Part shown: positions 24,750 to 32,228 of the stretch, in pieces | Position numbering within the stretch: position 1 is the stretch's first letter | Layout: each line of letters starts with the position of its first letter | Assembly: GCA_003153055.1 (NCBI GenBank) | Contig: PMBV01000350.1 | Location: 1-45,289 of the forward strand | DNA length: 45,289 nt | DNA from: Myxococcales bacterium | GTDB lineage: Bacteria; Myxococcota; Myxococcia; Myxococcales; Myxococcaceae | Direction: 5' to 3' | Position numbers and translations under genes: made by a program | The notes under the pieces: model-generated | What the model was told of the DNA's origin: nothing | The model's database searches: none | Seen by the model: only the letters and a program-made list of their open reading frames with translations

Positions 24750-26539
24750 GGCTCGAACCCCTGGAACGCACCCTTGTGGTAATCGGCGTGGCAGCCCTCA
24801 CACGTCCTGGACACCGGCGTGTAGCGAACCGCGTCGAGCTTGGGGCCCAGCGCCACCTTCTTGTGGCACTTTTCGCAGGGCACCTTTTCGTGCTGGCCAT
24901 CGAGGAGGTAGGTGGTGAAGGGCGGCTCGTGCTTGAACTTGGTCTTCTTCCACTCGTCGGTGACGTGGCACTCCTCGCAGTCGGCCGGCTTGCCCTTGCG
25001 AACGAATTGGCCCACGTGCTGGTCCGGGTGGCAGGCCTTGCACTTCTGTTCCATCGGCCGGTACAGCACCACTGGCTTGCCGTCGACAAGCTCCTTGGGC
25101 CCCGGCGGCACGAAGTGGCACTTCTCGCAGGCCACCTTCTCGTGCTTGCCCGTCAGGGGGTAGCGGGAGTCCTTCTGGTGATCGAAGCGCACCTTCTGGA
25201 AGGTCGCGGGAACGTGGCAGGTGTCGCACTTCTTCTCGAACTGCCCCTTGTGCACGTCGGTGTGGCACGAGTCGCACTTCTCGGGCGGCTTGGGGAAGTC
25301 GAAGATGGCAAGGCTGAACAGCTCGCGTCGCTGCTTGCGGCGGAGGTCGCTCAACACCGTCGGAGGAATCTTCTTCTGCAGCGCTTGGCTGTCTTCGTGG
25401 CACTCGTCACAGGGCACCGTCGCGTGCGCGCCTTCGAGCGGGTACTTGGTCTGGGCGTGCTGCGGCAGGCCGTACTGCGGAGGCATGAAGCCGTCGACCG
25501 AGTGGCAGACGGTGCAGTCGGGCAGCTTCGTGCCCTTGGTGACAATCTGACCCTCGTGGGAGTCGGGGTGACAGTCGGTGCAGTCCTCGAACTTCATGTT
25601 CTTGAACTTCGCGGGCTGGCCGGGGTACGGGCCGTGACAGGCGCGGCACTCCACGTCGAGGTGAGCGCCCTTGAGCGGGTAGCGGGTCTTCTCGTGGAAC
25701 TCCCGCTCCTTGGTCGCGTTGCGAATGATGTTCCACCCGTCGACGGTGTGGCAGCTCGTGCAGCGCGGCCCGAAGCGGTTCTCGTGCGGGTCCTTATGGC
25801 AGTCGGTGCAGGCGTTGTACTCGAGGTTGGCCAGCTTGAGGAACGTCTCCGACTTGGGGGCCGGGAAGCCGTGCTTCACGTCGTCCTTCTGCACTGGGTG
25901 GCACTTTTCGCACTTCACCTTCTTGTGCTTGCCCTTGAGCGCGTAGTTCGTGGTGTCGTGGTCGAACCCCGGCGCCGGCTTCCATTCCTTCTCGTTGTGG
26001 CAGTAGGCGCAGTCTTCCTTCTGTTGGCCTCGGTGCTCGTCGAAGTGGCAGGCCTCGCAGGCCTGGTCGACTCCGAGAAACGTGCGCGGCCGGGCGTCGA
26101 GGAGCTTGATGGCCACGGGCCAGCTGATGAGTCGCCGCTCGTGGCACTTCTCGCAGTCGGTCTTGAGGTGCGCGCCCTTGAGCGCCCAGCCAGTGCGCCG
26201 GTGGTCGAAGGACTTCTTGCCGGTGCCCCAGTCGACCAGCTGAAACTCGCGGCCCTTGTGCTCGTGGTGGCACACCTCGCAGGCCCGCTTCTCGTCGGTC
26301 AGCCGCCCATGGAGCCCCTTGCTGGACGTGATGCGTGGCTTGAGCTCGGTGTGACAGGGCGTGAGGCAGGCCTCCTGAGACAGCTTGTCGCCCGCGGGGT
26401 GGCACTTGGTGCAGTTGGAGATGCCCTCGAACTGCTGGTGGGGCTTGGCCAGCTCTCCGGGTGAAAAGAGGTCAGCGCGGGCGACTCCTGCCAGGGCGAC
26501 CGTCGCAACGAGGAGGGCCCGCCCGAGGTGTCGGCTCAC
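24746..26539 (-). CDS. Nineteen- to twenty-heme c-type cytochrome with repeated modules
   Basis: 597 residues from the GTG at 26539 that overlaps the upstream stop (GTGA); this start gives a proper signal peptide (VSRHLGRALLVATVALAGVARA). The frame is open 33 codons further up, but only inside the previous gene. Nineteen CXXCH motifs are present, plus one CLTPCH (CX3CH) near residue 65, so up to twenty hemes. At least six copies of a ~25-residue unit (FDHxxTxYxLxGxHxxVxCxxCH) recur along the chain, which shows growth by internal duplication. It should lie in the periplasm or cross to the surface, carrying electrons between the membrane oxidoreductase and the outer membrane. Confidence 0.92.
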   Translation of the reverse strand: MSRHLGRALLVATVALAGVARADLFSPGELAKPHQQFEGISNCTKCHPAGDKLSQEACLTPCHTELKPRITSSKGLHGRLTDEKRACEVCHHEHKGREFQLVDWGTGKKSFDHRRTGWALKGAHLKTDCEKCHERRLISWPVAIKLLDARPRTFLGVDQACEACHFDEHRGQQKEDCAYCHNEKEWKPAPGFDHDTTNYALKGKHKKVKCEKCHPVQKDDVKHGFPAPKSETFLKLANLEYNACTDCHKDPHENRFGPRCTSCHTVDGWNIIRNATKEREFHEKTRYPLKGAHLDVECRACHGPYPGQPAKFKNMKFEDCTDCHPDSHEGQIVTKGTKLPDCTVCHSVDGFMPPQYGLPQHAQTKYPLEGAHATVPCDECHEDSQALQKKIPPTVLSDLRRKQRRELFSLAIFDFPKPPEKCDSCHTDVHKGQFEKKCDTCHVPATFQKVRFDHQKDSRYPLTGKHEKVACEKCHFVPPGPKELVDGKPVVLYRPMEQKCKACHPDQHVGQFVRKGKPADCEECHVTDEWKKTKFKHEPPFTTYLLDGQHEKVPCEKCHKKVALGPKLDAVRYTPVSRTCEGCHADYHKGAFQGFEP

Positions 26540-28752
26540 GAGAAGATCCACTTGTACCCGAGGAAGAGCGAGAACCCGATGTGGGCGGTGATCATGACAA
26601 CCAGGCAGATGGCCAGCACCACGTGGAGCACGCGCCACACCGACATGAGGCGCCTGAGCGCGCGGAAGAACGTCACCTGAACCTGCATGACGCGCAGCTT
26701 GGCAAAGTTCGCTCGGAATTCCTTGAACTCCGTGTCTGACTTGAAGGCGTGGCTCACGCGGCGGAGGTCGAGCTCGTCCTTCAGGCGCATCATGGGAACG
26801 TGGAAGAGGAAGGTGAGGAGCGATCGATCCTTCGGCGGCTTGGTGACGTGGCTGAGCACCTCGGCCACTCGAAAGGTGTCGGTGGTGGTGTCTTCAAGCT
26901 CGACCTCGGCGCGAGTCTTGAGGCGGTCGTACCGCTTGGTCAGCTCGCCCAGCTCGTTCTGCTTCCCCTCGCCTGAAGGCACGATGGCGAAGAAGAAGCG
27001 CCCCACCACGCCGGTCAGCACCACGATGCCGAGCGAGATGGCCGTGGAGCTGGCCAGCAGGTTGTTCGACTGGAAGGCAGCGTGGAACGCGATGACCAGC
27101 GGGCTCATGAAGCCGACGAACTGGTGAAAGGTGAGCCAGTTGCGAATCGAGCTGAACCCCTTGAGCCGCTCCCAGCGCTTGCGCAGGGCGTAGAGGAAGT
27201 TCGACAGCATGAAGAGCGTGGCGACGATGCCCACCCCGTGCCCCCAGGGCCCAGCAGGCTTGAGGAACGCGTTGGCCGGGTGCTTGACCCTCAAGGCCAG
27301 GGGCACCCGGTAGTAGTCTTCACCGATGACGAACAGGAGCGCGACGATGATGGCGCCCAGCGTAAACAGCCCGAAGGCCAGGCGCCGCTGAAAGGTGAGC
27401 TCGGCCTCCAGCTTGGCGGTGGGCTTGCCTCCGCGGGCCTTGGCGCCGAGCTGCTCGCCATGGAGCCGCTGCATCGAGACGCCGTTGGTCTTGAGAAACT
27501 CGGTGGGAGGCTCGCCGCCGAGGCAGGCGATGACGTAGTCGTTCTTGAGCTCGAGCGGCTTGCCTGCCACCTCGAGCTTCACCGACTTCTGGGTGACGGC
27601 CTGCACCTTCGAGGGCATGAAGGCGAAGATGCGGCCTTCCTGCACCAGCTCCTTGAAGCGCTTCTTGTTGGCGTCGCGGGCCTTGCCCAGCTCGGCGTTG
27701 CGGTAGCTCAGCGCCACCTCGGCGTTGGTCTCCTCGGCGATCTGAATCGCCGCCTCGAGAGCCGCGTCGCCACCGCCCACCACCAGGAGCCGCGTGCTCT
27801 CGTACTGCTGGGCGTCGACCAGCCGGTAGGCGACCTTGTTCAGGTCCTCCCCAGGGGCGCCCAGCTTGCGCGGCGTGCCCGCACGGCCGACGGCTAGCAC
27901 CACCTTCTTCGTCTTCACCGGCCCCTTGCTCGTCTGCACCGTGAAGTGGCCGTCGGAGCCGTCGACCTTCTCGACGTTGACCCCTGTTTCAATCTCGAGG
28001 TTGCCCTTGGTGATGGCGTCGTTGAAGGACTCGAGCAGGTCTTCCTTCGAGATGAGGGTCTGCCCGAACTTGCCGTAGATGGGCAGCACCACCCGCTCGG
28101 TCATCACCACCTTCTGCCTGGGGTAGTGGGCGATGGTGCCTCCGACGGACTCGCGCTCGAGAATGCGGAAGTTGAGCCCAGCCTGCCTCAGGCCCAGGCC
28201 CACTGCCAGGCCGGCCGGGCCAGCCCCGACCACCACGACGTCGACGTCCGGGTCTCCCCCCGGCTTCAGGCTCTTGGTGAAGTACTGCGAGACCTGAACC
28301 CCTTGGGTGATGGCGTTCTTGATGAGGCCCATGCCCCCCAGCTCACCGACGATGTGCACGCCGGGCCGGCTGGTCTCGAAGAACTCGTTCACCTCGGGGA
28401 GATCGAGCCCTCGCTGGAGCGTTCCGAAGACCAGCGTGATGGCGTTGACCGGGCACTCCAGCGCGCACTTGCCGTGGCCGATGCACGCCGACGGGTTGAT
28501 GAGCGCGGCCTTGCCGTCGACGACGCCCATGATGTCGCCCTCAGGACACACCGCGAGGCACGAGAGGCTGCCCATGCACTTGTCGGGGTCAATCACCGGG
28601 TGCAGCGTCGGCGGCTCGCGGCCCTCGGTCAGCGACTGGAGGTGCATCTCGGTGTCGACCTTCTGGCGCTTCGACCGAGACCTGGCCATGAGGGCCATGC
28701 CGATGGCCCCAGCGATGAAAAGAAGGGCAAGTCCCAGGACGTCAATGCTCAT
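26536..28752 (-). CDS. Membrane fusion: ferredoxin domain, FAD/NAD oxidoreductase and cytochrome-b-like domain
   Basis: 738 residues. Residues 4-23: N-terminal membrane helix. 55-105: two-cluster ferredoxin domain in which both motifs lack the second Cys (C59..S62..C65...C69P and C90..H93..C96...C100P). 169-420: FAD/NAD(P) oxidoreductase with VVVVGAGPAGLAVG (172-185), RLLVVGGGDAALEAA (321-335) and a C-terminal FAD loop (ACLGGEPPTEFL), resembling thioredoxin-reductase/YpdA types. 455-738: membrane domain with about six helices and His pairs at 543/557 and 710/724, each 14 apart, the spacing of bis-His heme b sites. It likely takes electrons from NAD(P)H or a ferredoxin, passes them to heme b and on to the periplasmic cytochromes encoded next. 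First gene of the operon. Confidence 0.85.
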   Translation of the reverse strand: MSIDVLGLALLFIAGAIGMALMARSRSKRQKVDTEMHLQSLTEGREPPTLHPVIDPDKCMGSLSCLAVCPEGDIMGVVDGKAALINPSACIGHGKCALECPVNAITLVFGTLQRGLDLPEVNEFFETSRPGVHIVGELGGMGLIKNAITQGVQVSQYFTKSLKPGGDPDVDVVVVGAGPAGLAVGLGLRQAGLNFRILERESVGGTIAHYPRQKVVMTERVVLPIYGKFGQTLISKEDLLESFNDAITKGNLEIETGVNVEKVDGSDGHFTVQTSKGPVKTKKVVLAVGRAGTPRKLGAPGEDLNKVAYRLVDAQQYESTRLLVVGGGDAALEAAIQIAEETNAEVALSYRNAELGKARDANKKRFKELVQEGRIFAFMPSKVQAVTQKSVKLEVAGKPLELKNDYVIACLGGEPPTEFLKTNGVSMQRLHGEQLGAKARGGKPTAKLEAELTFQRRLAFGLFTLGAIIVALLFVIGEDYYRVPLALRVKHPANAFLKPAGPWGHGVGIVATLFMLSNFLYALRKRWERLKGFSSIRNWLTFHQFVGFMSPLVIAFHAAFQSNNLLASSTAISLGIVVLTGVVGRFFFAIVPSGEGKQNELGELTKRYDRLKTRAEVELEDTTTDTFRVAEVLSHVTKPPKDRSLLTFLFHVPMMRLKDELDLRRVSHAFKSDTEFKEFRANFAKLRVMQVQVTFFRALRRLMSVWRVLHVVLAICLVVMITAHIGFSLFLGYKWIFS

Positions 28753-28825
28753 GGAAGGCAGTTCCGACGTGTCTCTTACAAGCGATTGGTTTTGCTGGCG
28801 TCCTCGGTCCCGATGGGCGCGGTGG

Positions 28826-28852
28826 AAGGTACCACAGTCCGAGCAAAGTCAA
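28826..28852 (-). promoter_or_regulatory. Candidate promoter of the multiheme operon
   Basis: On the minus strand TTGACT (28847-28852) is followed after 15 bases by TACCTT (28826-28831), about 75 bases upstream of the first gene. The spacer is short for a sigma70 promoter, so this is a weak call, but TTGACT is the only near-consensus -35 in the leader. Confidence 0.25.
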
Positions 28853-29109
28853 GCTCTCCCGAGACGCCGGGGCAAAGCTCGCTGCCCTCCCACTCCGACC
28901 TACCCATCGCCGACTCTCGCCGCCGGGGAAGACCCTGCACTCTCCAACGTGGCCACCGCGTCTCACACCTAACCCCGAGCCACAAGGGTACTTTTTCTGA
29001 ATGAGGGAGATGAGGGGGTGAATGAGGCGTGAGACGGGTCAACCAGCGCAGGAGCTGGAGCGCGATGGAGAGTTCCCTTCGTGCCCGTCTCATGGCTAAG
29101 GGGGGACCC
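28853..29109. other. Gene-free stretch between divergent genes
   Basis: Part of the 357 bases without a gene between 28753 and 29109. It contains a 9-base inverted repeat, TGAGACGGG at 29030-29038 and CCCGTCTCA at 29084-29092. The 45-base loop holds a smaller hairpin (GCGC-AGGAGCTGGA-GCGC near 29047-29064). This could fold in the leader of the small gene at 29110. A cluster of ATGAG words sits at about 29000-29030. No RNA gene is recognised. Confidence 0.35.
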
Positions 29110-29493
29110 ATGACGACCAGCTCGACCGCAACGCCGTTGACCTTCGACCAGTTCTGGCGGTGGCTCCTGGAGCACCGAAACTGCGTCGTTCGCGCCGGCG
29201 CGGGAGACGTGGCGTTGATGGATCACGAGTTGATCCACTGGGACTTCTTCGATGAAGAAGACGGCCGGGCCGTCTGCCAGGCCATCCTCGGGAAGTCGCT
29301 GGTGGGTGAGTTGGTGGTCGAGCGATCCGAGGTCGTCTTCGTGCAGGCCAGCCCCGACGTCGAGACCCCCAACTCGGGGTACTGGGTCTTCGAGTGCATC
29401 GGCGGGCCCCGCGAAGACAGCTTTCCGCTGTACTCCTTCGTGCTGACCCACGGCATGGAAGGCGTGCAGGGCCACCAGCTGCTCAAGCACTGA
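29110..29493 (+). CDS. Conserved small protein of unknown function
   Basis: 127 residues from the ATG at 29110; an upstream in-frame start at 29029 would include the leader's inverted repeat and looks less likely. Cytosolic, with Trp-rich N-terminal helix (FDQFWRWLLEHR), a DHELIHWDFFDEEDGRAV segment and a beta-rich C-terminal half (LVGELVVERSEVVFVQ, YWVFECIGG). I recognise no family. It ends one base before the Omp85-like gene, which indicates an operon, but its compartment differs from that of the neighbour. Confidence 0.72.
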   Translation: MTTSSTATPLTFDQFWRWLLEHRNCVVRAGAGDVALMDHELIHWDFFDEEDGRAVCQAILGKSLVGELVVERSEVVFVQASPDVETPNSGYWVFECIGGPREDSFPLYSFVLTHGMEGVQGHQLLKH

Positions 29494-29494
29494 C

Positions 29495-31057
29495 ATGTCG
29501 CTGGCGCTGGTGCTCGCTGCGCTGGCTTTGGGGGCCGAGCCCGGCCCGGTGGAGGTCGAGCTCCACGGCAACGAGGTATTGCCCGATGAGGTGTACCGGG
29601 CGTTGCTCGAGCGCCCGGTCGCCCCCGCGACGGCCGAGATGGCGGCGGCGATGGCCACGCGGCTCGAGTCTTTCCTTCACCAGGCGGGGTACACGCTGGC
29701 CACGGTCGAGGGCCAGCTGGTGGAGGGGCGCGTCGTTCTGCTCATGAACGAGGGGCTGCTCGAGAAGGTCGTGTTCCGCGGGCGCCTCACGTTCCAGATG
29801 ATTCGTCTGAAGCTGGCGCTCGATCTCCCTCGCGACGTCTTCAACCAGCCCGCCCTGGAGCGCCAGCTCGCCCAGCTCTCTTCGCAGCTCGGCATCGACG
29901 CGCCCGAGTACGAGTTGGTGCCCACGGCGGTGGTGGAGCACGTGGGCCCTCAGGTCGACTCGCTGGGGCCGCTGGGCACGCTCAAGGGCGCAGCGCTGTT
30001 GCACCCTCGCCACCAGTACGAGCTCCACCTCTACTTTAAGGAGCGGGAGTGGCCCACCGGAGCGGGCCTCGACGTGCGGGTGACGTACTTCGACGGCCTC
30101 GAGCTGGGGGCGAACTACCAGGGCCGGGGCCTCATCTTCGACGACGACCTCTGGCGGGTGGGCGTCATGGGAGGCGGGGGCGTGCGGCAAGACCTCCAAT
30201 CGCACGCGTACTACGTCTTCCCCTCGCGGCTCTACGCCGAGGCGCTCTGGTACACGCCGGCCATCGCCTCGGTGCGCAGCTTCGTCTGGCTCCGGGGCGA
30301 GGGCCTCGCGCGCCAGCGGTGGGACTTGGGCCTCGAGAACTACCTCGCCACCAACTCGGAGCTGTCGGCCAATATTCAGGTCCGCCCGGTGGCGCCGCTG
30401 CGTGTCTTCATCGGTTTTGGCCTGCAGCACTTCTACTTGTTCGGTCAGCGTGGGGCCGGTTGGGGCCCTCCACCAGCCGAGGTGGGGAGCGAGCTGCGGC
30501 GCTGGCGCGGCTTCGTGCAGTTCGGCCTCGAGCTGGTGTTGGACACCGGCGATGCCAGGTGGGATCGCCGGCACGCGGCATCCCTCGATGGACGGCTGTG
30601 GGGCAACCTGGAGCGGCTCGACGAGGTGGCCTACGGCGAGGTGAAGCTCCGATGGCAGAAGGTGGTGGCCCTGGGGTGGCACGACCTCTGGTTCAAGGCC
30701 AAGGGCACACTCCTGACTGGCGATGTGCTGTACCCCTTCGAGGAGCCGCTGGGCGACCACCTCCGCGGCGTGTTCGGTGACATCTTCGTGCGGGCGGCGG
30801 CAAGCGGGTCAGCCGAGTTTCGCTTCTCGTTGACGCGAGACCTCTTCAAGCTGGGCTTCTTCGTCGATGCCGCCGCCTGGGGCCAGCTCGACGCCCAGCG
30901 AGCCGAGCAGACCCCGAGGCTCGGGGTATCGTTTGGCCCGAGCTTCCACGCGCTGGTGGAGGGGATGTTCCAGCTCGACCTCGGCGTCTCGTTTGGCTTC
31001 CTGTCGACGGGTCGGTTTGCCACCGGCCTTCACGCCGCGCTCATCAAGGTCTTCTAA
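29495..31057 (+). CDS. Omp85/TamA-like outer-membrane protein with POTRA domains
   Basis: 520 residues. A short signal peptide (about 1-16, ending LGAEPG) is followed by two POTRA-like units: VEVELHGNEVLPDEVYRALL (about 19-38) and LEKVVFRGRLTFQMIRLKLAL (about 88-108). From ~175 a 16-strand-type barrel is suggested by alternating aromatic and polar residues, and the chain ends in HAALIKVF, with a C-terminal Phe. The POTRA-plus-barrel order is that of the Omp85 superfamily (BamA, TamA, FhaC). It is shorter than BamA (~800) and lacks an obvious passenger partner gene, so it may be a TamA- or lipid-handling-type relative. Cotranscribed with the small gene just upstream. Confidence 0.75.
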   Translation: MSLALVLAALALGAEPGPVEVELHGNEVLPDEVYRALLERPVAPATAEMAAAMATRLESFLHQAGYTLATVEGQLVEGRVVLLMNEGLLEKVVFRGRLTFQMIRLKLALDLPRDVFNQPALERQLAQLSSQLGIDAPEYELVPTAVVEHVGPQVDSLGPLGTLKGAALLHPRHQYELHLYFKEREWPTGAGLDVRVTYFDGLELGANYQGRGLIFDDDLWRVGVMGGGGVRQDLQSHAYYVFPSRLYAEALWYTPAIASVRSFVWLRGEGLARQRWDLGLENYLATNSELSANIQVRPVAPLRVFIGFGLQHFYLFGQRGAGWGPPPAEVGSELRRWRGFVQFGLELVLDTGDARWDRRHAASLDGRLWGNLERLDEVAYGEVKLRWQKVVALGWHDLWFKAKGTLLTGDVLYPFEEPLGDHLRGVFGDIFVRAAASGSAEFRFSLTRDLFKLGFFVDAAAWGQLDAQRAEQTPRLGVSFGPSFHALVEGMFQLDLGVSFGFLSTGRFATGLHAALIKVF

Positions 31058-31067
31058 AAGCGCGCCG

Positions 31068-31934
31068 TCAGAAGGCCACGCCCCACCCGCCGATGACGCC
31101 CATGCCCTTCCCCGTGGTGGAAGGGACGAGGCCGAAGAACGGGGCGTGCCTGAGCGCGTTGGAGCGCATCTCTTCCTTGAGTGTCCGCGCCTGGCTCGCC
31201 GACACGAAGGCATCCAGAGACATGAAGAGCGTCGAGAGGAGCGCTCCAGCTCCGAGAGCCACGATGATGGGCACTGGCACCGTCACGTTGGCGAGGCCCA
31301 GGCCCACCATGACGACGGCCGTCGCCAAGGTGAGGCCATAGAGGATCCACCCCACCACCCGCGCTCCTAGCAGCCCAGCGACCTGCCCACCGTTCCGTGC
31401 GCTGCCCGCGCCCGCTGCGACGATGGGGTTCGACACCGCGAAGAAGATGGTGGTGACGGCGCCCACGATGGCCGACGAGGAGCCTGAGCCGTACAGCCCC
31501 AGGGTGACGCCGATGAGCGTCGCGGTCACGGCCATGGTGACGATGCCGTAGATGCCCGCTCCCAACGCCCACCCGGTGCTCACCCGGAGCCCCGCTCGCG
31601 TCGTCGGCCGTTCACTCGCGTACGGGTCCGCGTAGGGCAGCGGCGGCGGGCTCTGGGTGCGTGGAACGTAGGTCGGCTGCGAGGGCCCTGGTTGAGGCGT
31701 GGCCGGCGCGAGGGCGCATTCACCCGAATCGAGGCACTGTTGGCCGGCGCCGCACGGTGGGTTGCACCGGCTGATGCACTCCCCCAGGCGACAGACGAAG
31801 CCGCTGCGGCACGAGGGAAAGCAGTCCACCTCGGTCGACGTGAGCGGCGGAGGGGGCGGCGGCGGCTCGGGCACGGGTTGCTGTGCGAATGCCGAAGACG
31901 ACACCAGCGCGGCGATCACCAGAAAAGCACGCAT
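31068..31934 (-). CDS. Cys-rich exported protein with C-terminal membrane region
   Basis: 288 residues, ATG start preceded by GAGGAGG. Signal peptide MRAFLVIAALVSSSAFA, a PPPPPP stretch, and a Cys cluster at ~38-75 (CFPSCRSGFVCRLGEC, then CNPPCGAGQQCLDSGEC). This is a doubled CxxxCxxGxxCxxxxC module found in many myxobacterial surface proteins. A Pro/Ser linker leads to three or four hydrophobic helices between about 120 and 235, and a polar C-terminus. This order suggests a membrane protein exposing a disulfide-rich tag outside. Family and function not recognised. Confidence 0.75.
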   Translation of the reverse strand: MRAFLVIAALVSSSAFAQQPVPEPPPPPPPLTSTEVDCFPSCRSGFVCRLGECISRCNPPCGAGQQCLDSGECALAPATPQPGPSQPTYVPRTQSPPPLPYADPYASERPTTRAGLRVSTGWALGAGIYGIVTMAVTATLIGVTLGLYGSGSSSAIVGAVTTIFFAVSNPIVAAGAGSARNGGQVAGLLGARVVGWILYGLTLATAVVMVGLGLANVTVPVPIIVALGAGALLSTLFMSLDAFVSASQARTLKEEMRSNALRHAPFFGLVPSTTGKGMGVIGGWGVAF

Positions 31935-32049
31935 TCAGAGCCTCCTCGATCGACGGACCGCTGCATTGAGCCTCAGTCTGACACTCAATGCCAGCGCTTC
32001 GACCGCGCTGACCCGCCCACACCTGCCGTGCGGAGGCGATGCTCGGGGG

Positions 32050-32226
32050 ATGCCCACGGACCCCGACCTGTTGACCGCCGCCAAAATCGCCAAGCAGCTC
32101 GCCGTCTCAGACGCCAAGGTGAAGAAGGCCATCGCCGAGTTGAAGCTCGTGCCGACCGCCAAGAAGGGCCCGTGCAATTTCTACGCGCCGTCCGCGGTCG
32201 CCAAAATCAAGAAGGCCCTCACCTGA
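32050..32226 (+). CDS. 58-residue single-domain HTH-like protein
   Basis: ATG start; a GGAGG lies at 32032-32036, 13 bases upstream, a little far. The sequence (LTAAKIAKQLAVSDAKVKKA, then IAELKLVPTAKKGPCNFYAP) resembles the winged helix-turn-helix of MerR/excisionase type: first helix, turn at LAVSD, recognition helix, and a YAPSAVAKIKKAL tail typical of the final helix. It is stand-alone, with no effector domain. It lies between two minus-strand genes, ending two bases before the aguA stop. A small DNA-binding regulator is plausible; the target is unknown. Confidence 0.65.
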   Translation: MPTDPDLLTAAKIAKQLAVSDAKVKKAIAELKLVPTAKKGPCNFYAPSAVAKIKKALT

Positions 32227-32228
32227 GC

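Noticed and set aside
24776..26464. 562-codon plus-strand open frame over the multiheme cytochrome gene
   Set aside because: The minus strand encodes 19 CXXCH motifs with a signal peptide. The plus frame is a Val/Leu/Ala/Gly-rich antisense shadow with no recognisable domain.
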